Below, in pieces: positions 23,615 through 31,288 of a stretch of 64,000 bases of DNA. Position 1 is the first letter of the stretch, and every line of letters begins with the position of its first letter. The position numbers and the translations under genes are program-made. Under the pieces are notes generated by a model. That model saw only the letters and a list, made by a program, of their open reading frames with translations, was not told the DNA's origin and made no database searches. Location of the stretch: assembly GCA_903870275.1 (NCBI GenBank), contig CAIQCK010000121.1, positions 124,001 through 188,000 on the forward strand, written 5' to 3'. This DNA is from an uncultured bacterium (GTDB taxonomy: Bacteria > Verrucomicrobiota > Verrucomicrobiia > CAIQCK01).

Positions 23615-25090
23615 ATGGACACACCGCACGACATCCGATTGCTCCTGGCCGTCCTCGCGCCGCTCGTGGGCGCGGGCTTGGTCATGGCAACCGGCAAGCG
23701 GCCCAACCTACGCGAGGCGTGCTCGTTCTTGGCGGCGCTCGCGCTGTTCCTCGTCACGGTTTCCTTGGTGCCCGACATCCGCGCCGGCAGGACGCTGCAC
23801 TTCACCGTGTTCGACTTGCTGCCGGGGCTGAGCGTTTCATTGCGCGCCGACGCGCTCTCGATGATCTTCGCCGTCTCGGCGTCGTTCCTGTGGTGCGTGA
23901 CGGTGTTTTACTCGGCGGGCTACATGCGCAGTCTGGAAGAGCACGCGCAAACACGGTTCAGCGCCTGCTTCGCGCTGGCGTTGTTCGGCGCGATCGGCTG
24001 CGCTTTTTCCGACAACCTCCTCACGCTTTACCTTTTCTACGAAATTGTCAGCATCACCACCTATCCGCTTGTCGCGCACCATCAGGACGAGGAAGGCTAC
24101 GAAGGCGGCAGGAAGTATCTCGTCTATCTGACCGCCACGGCCAAGGGCCTCGTCCTGCCGGCGATGGTGCTGCTCTATGTGCTCGTGGGCAACCTCGACT
24201 TTGCGAACAACATCACCACCGGCATCCTGCCGGCGGGCGTCCATCGCGGCATCGTGACCGCTCTCTACGTTTGCTGCGTCCTCGGTTTCGCCAAGAACGG
24301 CGTGATGCCGCTGCACCACTGGCTGCCGGGCGCGATGGTCGCGCCGACACCCGTCAGCGCGTTGCTGCACGCCGTTGCGGTCGTGAAGGTCGGCGTGTTC
24401 TCCACGGTGCGCGTGATGCTCTACGTCTTCGGCACGAAGACGATGACCGATTTCAATCTCGGGCTGCCGACCGCCTACTTTGTGTCGTTCACCATCCTTG
24501 CCGCGTCCATCATCGCATTGAGCAAGGACAACCTGAAGGCGCGACTGGCCTACTCCACCGTCAGCCAGCTTTCCTACATCATCCTTGGCGTGGCGTTGCT
24601 GACGCCCGCCGGCATCGAGGGCGGCTTGATCCATATCGCCAACCATGCCTTCTCCAAGATCACGCTGTTCTTCTGCGCCGGCGCGATCTACGTGGCCACG
24701 CACAAGAAGGACATCTCGCAGATGAGCGGACTCGGCCGCGCGATGCCGTTCACGTTCGGCGCGTTCGCCATCGCGTCGCTGAGCATGATCGGCGCACCGC
24801 CGGTCTGCGGTTTCGTCAGCAAGTGGTATCTGCTCAATGGCGCGCTGGACGCCGGCTCCATCGGCATCTTTCTCGTGTTGCTGGCGAGCACGATTCTCAA
24901 CGCCGCCTACTTCGCGCCGGTGGTCTTCGACGCGTTCTTCGGCAACCCGTCGGCGGAGGACGTGAAACACGGTTTCAAGGAGGCGCCGCTGGCGATGGTG
25001 ATCCCGCTGAGCCTCACCGCCGTCATTTCGGTCGTCATCGGCTTTTATCCCGACTTTTTCATGAACTTTGTCCGCGCCGTGCTGCCATGA
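23615..25090 (+). CDS. Complex I antiporter-like subunit (NuoL/MrpD type), first copy
   Basis: This is a 491-residue proton-translocating membrane subunit of the MrpD/NuoL/NuoM family. Functional residues are visible: the helix-5 glutamate in LYLFYEIVSITTYPL, the helix-7 lysine in GFAKNGVMPLHHWLP, and the helix-8 lysine in HAVAVVKVGVFS. It lacks the long C-terminal lateral helix of a standard NuoL and is the length of MrpD or NuoM. It lies where nuoL is normally found, one base after nuoK, and overlaps the next gene by four bases. Confidence 0.85.
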   Translation: MDTPHDIRLLLAVLAPLVGAGLVMATGKRPNLREACSFLAALALFLVTVSLVPDIRAGRTLHFTVFDLLPGLSVSLRADALSMIFAVSASFLWCVTVFYSAGYMRSLEEHAQTRFSACFALALFGAIGCAFSDNLLTLYLFYEIVSITTYPLVAHHQDEEGYEGGRKYLVYLTATAKGLVLPAMVLLYVLVGNLDFANNITTGILPAGVHRGIVTALYVCCVLGFAKNGVMPLHHWLPGAMVAPTPVSALLHAVAVVKVGVFSTVRVMLYVFGTKTMTDFNLGLPTAYFVSFTILAASIIALSKDNLKARLAYSTVSQLSYIILGVALLTPAGIEGGLIHIANHAFSKITLFFCAGAIYVATHKKDISQMSGLGRAMPFTFGAFAIASLSMIGAPPVCGFVSKWYLLNGALDAGSIGIFLVLLASTILNAAYFAPVVFDAFFGNPSAEDVKHGFKEAPLAMVIPLSLTAVISVVIGFYPDFFMNFVRAVLP

Positions 25091-25347
25091 AACTCGTTCA
25101 ACTCATAGATTTTCTCCGGGACCGGCTGAAGACGGTCGTGCGCGTTTGCTTCGTGCTACTGGCCGTGCTCGTGCTGCTGGACGCGATTCCGGCCCTCGTG
25201 GACAAGGAGCACGCCCACACGTGGGTCGAACACGTGCCGGGTTTCTGGGCGGTGTGGGGTTTCGTGGGCTGCGCCATTCTCATCATTCTTTCCAAATGGT
25301 TCGGCCATCTCGGCATCATGAAGCGGGAGGATTACTACGATGAGTAA
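25087..25347 (+). CDS. Small two-helix membrane protein in the nuo operon
   Basis: This 86-residue protein has two hydrophobic segments (VVRVCFVLLAVLVLLDAIPAL and FWAVWGFVGCAILIILSKW) and a charged C-terminus, MKREDYYDE. I do not recognise a named family. ATG 25087 overlaps the stop of the preceding antiporter-like gene, and its end overlaps the next one by eight bases. This tight placement implies a structural or assembly role in the complex. Confidence 0.75.
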   Translation: MKLVQLIDFLRDRLKTVVRVCFVLLAVLVLLDAIPALVDKEHAHTWVEHVPGFWAVWGFVGCAILIILSKWFGHLGIMKREDYYDE

Positions 25348-27142
25348 TCTCTGGATTCATCCCGCGTTGATTCTGATCTTCGGCGGCCTCCTGCTGCCGG
25401 CAGTGCCGGCCCGGCTGAAGAAGGGCTGGCTGCTGCTTGTCCCGCTGCTGGTGTTCCTGCGCGTCTTCAGCATGGCGAAGGGCGTGTTTGGCGTGGTGCA
25501 TTTCCTCGACTGGACGCTGACCTTCGGCCGCGTGGACTCGCTCAGCGCCATTTTTGGTTACATCATGAGCCTGACGTGCATCATCGGCACGCTCTACGGC
25601 CTGCACGTCAAGGAAGATGCCCAGCACGCAGCCGCGTGGTTTTACGTGGCCGGATCGCTCGGCGTCATCTTTGCCGGGGATTTTCTGACGCTGTTTTTGT
25701 TTTGGGAACTGATGGCGTTCTCCTCCGTCTTCCTCGTCTGGTTCCGCCGCCGGCCGGAGTCGCTCGCCGCGGGTTACCGCTATCTGCTCGTCCACGTCGC
25801 TGGCGGCGTGGCGCTTCTAGCCGGCATGGTGCTGCATCACCAGGCGACGGGCAGTTGGGACTTCGTCACGTTCGACGTGCATCATCCGACACTCGCCGTA
25901 TGGCTGGTGCTGATCGGTTTCCTCCTGAACGCCGCCGTGCCGCCGCTGCACGCGTGGTTGCCGGACGCCTATGCCGAGGGCACGTTCAACGGCTCGGTGT
26001 TTCTGAGCGCGTTCACGACGAAGACGGCGGTCTATGCACTCTGCCGCGGTTTTCCCGGCATGGAAATCCTCGTTCCGCTCGGCGTCATCATGGCGCTCTA
26101 CGGCGTCGTTTATGCCGTGCTGGAGAACGACTGTCGCCGACTGCTCGCCTACCACATCATCAGCCAGGTCGGCTACATGGTGGCCGGCGTTGGCCTTGGC
26201 ACGCAGATGGCCATCAACGGCGCCTGCGCGCACGCCTTCGCCCACATTCTTTACAAAGGGCTGCTGTTCATGGGCTGCGGCGCGGTGCTTCACATGACCG
26301 GGCAGAGCAAATTCACGGAACTCGGCGGCCTCTACAAAAAAATGCCGTGGGTGTTTGTCTTTACGCTGATCGGCGGTCTTTCGATCTCGGCGTTCCCGCT
26401 GTTCAGCGGGTTCGTCAGCAAGTCCATGATCGTTTCCGCCGGGTTCGAGGAGCACAAATTGTGGGTTGGCTTCCTTCTCATGCTCGCGTCGGTGGGCACG
26501 TTCCTGCACACGGGGTTGAAAGTGCCTTACTTCATCTGGTTCGGGAAAAATCACTGCAAGCAGGAGACGTGGGACCGCGCCGCCGAGCCGCCCTGGAACA
26601 TGAACGCGGCGATGATCGTTGCCTCCGCGCTCTGCATCTTCATCGGCTGCTACACGCCATATCTCTACCGGATGCTGCCGTATCCCGACGTGGCCGGCGA
26701 ATTCCATCCCTACGCTTCCTACCACGTCTCCGAGACGCTCCAACTTTTGCTGTTCACCGCCGTCGGTTTCTTCCTGCTGATCAAGAAGCTGACGCCGGAG
26801 CCGACCATCAGCCTCGACACGGATTGGTTCTATCGCATGGGCGGCCGCATCTTCCTGTGGTTCGCGAAGAAACCGATCCAGTTTGTTGATACCTGTGTCG
26901 GTGAGGTCTATCGGGTTCTCGGTTTGATTCCGCTAATGATCTCCGCGCGGCTCGCCGGCAAGTTCGACGATCGCGTCATTGATGGCGCGGTGGACGGGCT
27001 GGCGGCGGCGGTTCGCGGCATCGGCGGCCGACTCCGTTTCGTCCAGCGCGGGCAGATGCAGGAAAACTTGGCGCTTGCGTTCGCGGTGGCCGCCGCGCTC
27101 ATGGTGATTTTCCTGTTCGCTTACAACGCTTTCGCACGATGA
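25340..27142 (+). CDS. Complex I antiporter-like subunit (NuoL type), second copy
   Basis: This 600-residue membrane subunit belongs to the NuoL/MrpD family. Its C-terminus (FDDRVIDGAVDGLAAAVRG...RFVQRGQMQENLALA) resembles the lateral-helix end of NuoL. The helix-5 glutamate is present in LFLFWELMAFSS and the helix-8 lysine in FTTKTAVYALC. At the helix-7 position where lysine is expected before PLHAWLP there is asparagine (LLNAAVPPLHAWLP). It could be the true NuoL with a changed channel, or an added fourth pump subunit. It overlaps nuoM by four bases. Confidence 0.85.
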   Translation: MSNLWIHPALILIFGGLLLPAVPARLKKGWLLLVPLLVFLRVFSMAKGVFGVVHFLDWTLTFGRVDSLSAIFGYIMSLTCIIGTLYGLHVKEDAQHAAAWFYVAGSLGVIFAGDFLTLFLFWELMAFSSVFLVWFRRRPESLAAGYRYLLVHVAGGVALLAGMVLHHQATGSWDFVTFDVHHPTLAVWLVLIGFLLNAAVPPLHAWLPDAYAEGTFNGSVFLSAFTTKTAVYALCRGFPGMEILVPLGVIMALYGVVYAVLENDCRRLLAYHIISQVGYMVAGVGLGTQMAINGACAHAFAHILYKGLLFMGCGAVLHMTGQSKFTELGGLYKKMPWVFVFTLIGGLSISAFPLFSGFVSKSMIVSAGFEEHKLWVGFLLMLASVGTFLHTGLKVPYFIWFGKNHCKQETWDRAAEPPWNMNAAMIVASALCIFIGCYTPYLYRMLPYPDVAGEFHPYASYHVSETLQLLLFTAVGFFLLIKKLTPEPTISLDTDWFYRMGGRIFLWFAKKPIQFVDTCVGEVYRVLGLIPLMISARLAGKFDDRVIDGAVDGLAAAVRGIGGRLRFVQRGQMQENLALAFAVAAALMVIFLFAYNAFAR

Positions 27143-28647
27143 CCTTCCCAAATCCCAACCCGGATTTTCCGATTCTCAGCGTGCTGGTCTTCAGCCCGCT
27201 GGCCGCGGCCGCTCTCGCGGCGTTCATCCGCAGCGAAAGGCTGTTGCGATGGTGGGCGCTCCTGTGCACCACGGCTATCGCGCTCGTCTCGCTGTCGCTC
27301 TGGTGGTGGTTCAACCCGGCAACGGCGGAATTTCAGTTCGTCGAACGCCGCGCCTGGATTCCGTCGCTGAAGATCAGTTACGCGGTCGGCATTGACGGCA
27401 TCAGCCTGCTGCTGGTGTTGCTGACGACGTTGATCATGCCGCTGTGCGTGCTTTGCTCCTGGCGCTACATCACGACGCGCGTCAAGGAGTTCATGGTCTG
27501 CCTGCTGATCATGGAATCGGCGATGGTCGGCGTGTTTTGCGCGCTCGATTTCATCCTCTTCTTCGTATTCTGGGAAGCGATGCTGATTCCGATGGCGCTT
27601 CTCATTGGCGTCTGGGGCGGCCCGCGGAAAATTTACGCTGCCATCAAGTTCTTCGTATACACCATGACCGGCTCGGTGCTGCTGCTCGTCGCCATCCTCG
27701 CGCTTTATTTGAAGGTCGGCAGCTTCAGCATCCCCGACATGATGGGCCGCAACTTTGCGCCGGAGTTCCAGTGCTGGATTTTCCTGGCGTTTTTCATTTC
27801 GTTCGCCATCAAGGTGCCGATGTTTCCGTTCCACACGTGGTTGCCGGCGGCGCACGTCGAGGCGCCGACCGCCGGCAGCGTGGTGCTCGCGAGCGTTTTG
27901 CTGAAGATGGGAACCTACGGCTTCCTGCGGTTCTCGCTGCCGATCACGCCTTACGCGACGCACGTCTTCATGCCCTACGTCCTGTGGTTGTCGGTGGCGG
28001 CGATCCTCTATGGCGGCCTCACAGCGCTGGCGCAGAGCGACCTGAAGAAACTGGTGGCCTATTCGAGCGTGGGTCACATGGGCTTCGCGACGCTCGGCAT
28101 CTTTGCGCTCAACACCAACGGCATCGAGGGCGCGACGCTGGTGATGATCAACCACGGCGTCACCACCGGCGCGCTGTTCATCGCCGTCGGCATCATCTAC
28201 GAGCGGCTGCACACGCGCGACCTCGGCGCATCGGCCGGCCTCGGCAAGTTCATGCCGGTGTTTGCCGGCTTTCTCGGCGTCTTCTGCCTGTCGTCGCTGG
28301 CGTTTCCCGGCACGAACAGCTTCATCGGCGAGTTCCTCGTCCTAGCCGGCGGCTTCAAGGTGTCCACGCTGCTGGTGATTTGCGCCGTGCCCGGCGTGGT
28401 CGCCGCCGCCGCCTACATGCTGCGCATGTTGCAGAAGGTCGCTTACGGCGGCGTCCGTAACCCGGACCATTCCGGCCTGGCCGACCTGAATCTCCGCGAG
28501 GTCGTCACGCTCGCGCCGCTGCTGGTCTTTGTGTTCTGGATCGGCCTGCATCCGCAGCCGTTCATTCACGTCATGCACGCCAGCGTGCAACACCTGCTCG
28601 AACAAACCAACGGGTCGTTGGCGCCCGCCGCCGTCGCGCTTCGATAA
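27139..28647 (+). CDS. nuoM: Complex I subunit NuoM
   Basis: This 502-residue antiporter-like pump subunit has the expected helix-5 glutamate (FVFWEAMLIPMALL), helix-7 lysine (FAIKVPMFPFHTWLPAAHVEAP) and helix-8 lysine (ASVLLKMGTYGFLRF). Length and signatures are those of NuoM. ATG 27139 overlaps the preceding stop as ATGA; nuoN follows after five bases. Confidence 0.96.
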   Translation: MTFPNPNPDFPILSVLVFSPLAAAALAAFIRSERLLRWWALLCTTAIALVSLSLWWWFNPATAEFQFVERRAWIPSLKISYAVGIDGISLLLVLLTTLIMPLCVLCSWRYITTRVKEFMVCLLIMESAMVGVFCALDFILFFVFWEAMLIPMALLIGVWGGPRKIYAAIKFFVYTMTGSVLLLVAILALYLKVGSFSIPDMMGRNFAPEFQCWIFLAFFISFAIKVPMFPFHTWLPAAHVEAPTAGSVVLASVLLKMGTYGFLRFSLPITPYATHVFMPYVLWLSVAAILYGGLTALAQSDLKKLVAYSSVGHMGFATLGIFALNTNGIEGATLVMINHGVTTGALFIAVGIIYERLHTRDLGASAGLGKFMPVFAGFLGVFCLSSLAFPGTNSFIGEFLVLAGGFKVSTLLVICAVPGVVAAAAYMLRMLQKVAYGGVRNPDHSGLADLNLREVVTLAPLLVFVFWIGLHPQPFIHVMHASVQHLLEQTNGSLAPAAVALR

Positions 28648-28652
28648 GAAAC

Positions 28653-30110
28653 ATGACTGCTTTCACCTTCATGGCTTTCCTTCCCGAACTGCTCCTGATG
28701 GGCGGCGCGCTCGCTCTGTTTTTCGTCAGCCTCGGCGAGTCGCGCGCGCGGCAGGCGAAGGCTGTCGCGCTCGCCGTCGCCGTTGCTCTCGTCGCCGCCT
28801 GCGTGCTTTGTTTGGGACAGCAAGCCGTTCTTTTCAGCGGCGCGTATCGCGTGGACCTGTTCTCGCAGATTTTGAAACTGGTGTTTGCCTGCGGCTATGT
28901 GTTGATCTTGCTCCTCGGCGGCGAACTTGCCGACATCCGCGACGAGGTGCGGGCGGAATATTACCTTTTCCTCACGCTCAGCGTCAGCGGCCTGGTCATG
29001 CTCGTGAGCTGCGTGGACATCCTCACGCTTGTGATCGCGCTGGAGTTGTCGTCGTTTCCGCTTTACCTGATGGTGCCGATGCGGCGCGAGCGCAACGGCC
29101 GGCGCATCCAGATGGAATCGGCGATCAAATACATCATGTTTGGCATCGCCGCCAACGGCATCATGCTGTTCGGCATGAGCTACCTGTTTGGCCTGACCGG
29201 CACGACCTCGCTGCCGGTGATGGTGGAAAAACTGCGGCCGGTCATCGCTTCGCCGCTCGCCATCGCCGGCCTCGCCATGACGTTGTGCGGCCTGTTTTTC
29301 AAGCTCGCCGTCTTCCCGTTCCACTTCTGGACGCCGGATGTTTATCAAGGCGCGTCCAACGAAACCGCCAGCCTCATTGCCTCGCTTTCCAAGGTTGGCG
29401 CGGTGGCCGTGCTGGTGCGTTTCGTTTCGCTGGCGTCGCCGGACAACCACGCGATCGTGTTGCTCCTGACGCTGCTGGCTATCGCGTCCATGTTTTACGG
29501 CAACCTCATCGCGCTCATCCAGAAGGACCTCAAGCGGCTGCTCGGATTCTCCGGCATCGCCCACGCCGGCTACGCGATGATCGGCTTCGTGGCGCTCGAC
29601 GAGGCCGGTTACGCCGCCGCGATTTACTACATCGTCGGCTACCTGTTCATGGTGCTGGCGTGCTTCGTCGTGATCTGCAAAGTCTCGCGCGACGGCGCCA
29701 ACGTCGCGATGGACGAACTGGCCGGCCTGTACCGCCGCTCGCCGCTGCTCGCCGTGACGCTGATTGTGGGTATCTTCGCGCTCGCCGGCATGCCACCGTT
29801 CGCCGGCTTCATGGGCAAACTCACGCTGCTCTCCGCCGCGCTGGCCAAAGGTCACCTCGCCCTCGTCATCATCGCTGTCGTGAACACGGCCATCGCCATC
29901 TACTACTACCTTTGCGTCATTCGCGAAGCCTGTTTCCGCGACGCCGGCACCCGGCCCGCCATCGCGCTCGACTGGCCCACGCGCGTTCTCTGCGTGTTGT
30001 TGATGGCCGGCATCCTCGCGCTTGGCGTTGCTCCGGCGCGCATTCTCGATGGCATTTCCTCTTCGCTCGCTTCGGTGAATTTGCCGTTGACGAAGGTCTC
30101 CCAGCGCTGA
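28653..30110 (+). CDS. nuoN: Complex I subunit NuoN
   Basis: This 485-residue antiporter-like subunit closes the operon. It shows the helix-5 glutamate in LVIALELSSFPLYL, the helix-7 lysine in LFFKLAVFPFHFWTPDVYQGA and the helix-8 lysine in ASLSKVGAVAVL. The length is typical of NuoN. A GC-rich hairpin lies about 75 bases after its stop. Confidence 0.96.
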   Translation: MTAFTFMAFLPELLLMGGALALFFVSLGESRARQAKAVALAVAVALVAACVLCLGQQAVLFSGAYRVDLFSQILKLVFACGYVLILLLGGELADIRDEVRAEYYLFLTLSVSGLVMLVSCVDILTLVIALELSSFPLYLMVPMRRERNGRRIQMESAIKYIMFGIAANGIMLFGMSYLFGLTGTTSLPVMVEKLRPVIASPLAIAGLAMTLCGLFFKLAVFPFHFWTPDVYQGASNETASLIASLSKVGAVAVLVRFVSLASPDNHAIVLLLTLLAIASMFYGNLIALIQKDLKRLLGFSGIAHAGYAMIGFVALDEAGYAAAIYYIVGYLFMVLACFVVICKVSRDGANVAMDELAGLYRRSPLLAVTLIVGIFALAGMPPFAGFMGKLTLLSAALAKGHLALVIIAVVNTAIAIYYYLCVIREACFRDAGTRPAIALDWPTRVLCVLLMAGILALGVAPARILDGISSSLASVNLPLTKVSQR

Positions 30111-30183
30111 GGCCCGGCATCTTTGGAGCAGGGCAGGGAACGTCGCGCTACGGCGGCTGCTGGTCGTTCGGGCCGGCATAGAC

Positions 30184-30204
30184 GGACGGCGCAGCGCGCC
30201 GTCC
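30184..30204 (+). terminator. Hairpin after nuoN
   Basis: GGACGGCGC and GCGCCGTCC form a perfect 9-bp stem around the loop AGC. Only a short mixed T stretch follows (CTGCCTTGTGTTT), so termination may be partial or the hairpin may serve mRNA stability. Confidence 0.5.
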
Positions 30205-30293
30205 CTGCCTTGTGTTTATCTGGCCAGCGCATGAAATATTTTCGCCTAATCCCTTCTTTCCCACGCACCTTTCAGGCGGATTAAAGACCGGCT

Positions 30294-30329
30294 GTGAAAC
30301 CGCTCAATCAGATGCGTGAAACTGCGCAA
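30294..30329 (+). promoter_or_regulatory. Paired upstream activator elements, octaheme/porin copy
   Basis: Element A GTGAAACCGCTCAA (30294-30307) and element B GTGAAACTGCGCAA (30316-30329) differ at two of 14 bases and start 22 bp apart, about two helical turns. The same block with the same spacing lies inverted at 41927-41962. B ends 88 bp before the sigma-54 promoter, a normal enhancer distance for an NtrC-type activator. Confidence 0.75.
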
Positions 30330-30416
30330 AGCCCCACGCGTCAGCGCGGAAACACCCCCGGAAAATCAATGATAACTCCCGATATTTTAATCGGTTACTG
30401 CGTTGAGCCGGTGCGT

Positions 30417-30432
30417 TGGCACATGCCCTGCG
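30417..30432 (+). promoter_or_regulatory. Sigma-54 (-24/-12) promoter for the octaheme/porin operon
   Basis: TGGCAC-N5-CTGCG has the GG and GC doublets 12 bp apart and differs from TGGCAC-N5-TTGCA at two bases. The predicted transcription start is near 30443, leaving a leader of about 18 bases that contains the GGAG ribosome site at 30454-30457. Confidence 0.7.
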
Positions 30433-30460
30433 TCTTCGTTGCATAATTGTTACGGAGCAA

Positions 30461-31270
30461 ATGAAAGGCAACGCTGTGAAGAGAACCAATTTCAAAACAA
30501 CGATTATCGCGGTCTTCATGACGGTCGCGCTTTCGATCTTCGTGTTCTCATGCGCGACGATTGACCGGGTGGTGGTCGCCCCGCCCATGATACCCGGCGC
30601 GAAATACGTCGGCTCGGAGACGTGCGCGCCGTGCCACGAAAAAGAAACCAAGGATTTCAAGATCACGTCCCACTCGCGCGTCACCATTCCCGATCCCAAA
30701 GGCAAGCGCGAGAACGTGGGCTGCGAGAGTTGCCACGGTCCCGGCAGCCTACACGTCGAGGCGGGCGGCGAGCGCGGCAAATTCATCGTCAACCCCAGCA
30801 AGAAACCCGACGCCTGTTTCCAATGCCATTTGGACAAACAGGCGCAGTTCAACCTGCCCTATCACCACCCGCTCAAGGAAGGCCGGATGACTTGCGTCAA
30901 TTGCCATAATCCGCACGGCGAGAATATCAAACTCGCCAAAGGCCTGTTTGTGGGCCGTGTGAACGCGGACTGCGCGCAGTGCCACCGCGAGCAGGCGGGG
31001 TTCCATGTATTTGAACACCCGGCGTTGCGCGAGGGGTGCACGACCTGCCACGACGTGCACGGCTCGATCAACCCGAAGATGTTGAAGCAGCGCGATGCCA
31101 ATCTCTGCCTCAGGTGTCACACGCAAGTGCCGCAGGCCGGGGCCGCGCCGAGGTCCATCAACATCAACAACTCTGATCACACGGCGCGTTTGTCCCAGGG
31201 CGCGTGCTTCAGCGCCGGCTGCCACACGGCCATCCACGGTTCAAACGTCAATCCCCATTTGCGTTACTAG
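30461..31270 (+). CDS. Octaheme c-type cytochrome, DmsE/MtrA-like
   Basis: This 269-residue exported cytochrome has seven CxxCH motifs (CAPCH, CESCH, CFQCH, CVNCH, CAQCH, CTTCH, CLRCH) and a final CFSAGCH (Cx4CH), a pattern seen at the end of DmsE-type cytochromes. The N-terminus is a signal peptide ending FVFSC, which may be a lipobox although F at -2 is unusual. MtrA/DmsE proteins sit inside an outer membrane porin and pass electrons across it. The porin gene follows 18 bases later. ATG 30461 has GGAG three bases upstream, which is close; GTG 30476 is an alternative. Confidence 0.88.
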   Translation: MKGNAVKRTNFKTTIIAVFMTVALSIFVFSCATIDRVVVAPPMIPGAKYVGSETCAPCHEKETKDFKITSHSRVTIPDPKGKRENVGCESCHGPGSLHVEAGGERGKFIVNPSKKPDACFQCHLDKQAQFNLPYHHPLKEGRMTCVNCHNPHGENIKLAKGLFVGRVNADCAQCHREQAGFHVFEHPALREGCTTCHDVHGSINPKMLKQRDANLCLRCHTQVPQAGAAPRSININNSDHTARLSQGACFSAGCHTAIHGSNVNPHLRY

Positions 31271-31288
31271 TCTGAAAGGAAAGCCCGG

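Larger units (their letters stand above)
30111..30460. other. Regulatory gap between nuoN and the octaheme cytochrome gene
   Basis: These 350 bases hold no gene. They contain a hairpin (30184-30204), the paired 14-bp elements (30294-30329) and a sigma-54 promoter (30417-30432). Confidence 0.65.
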
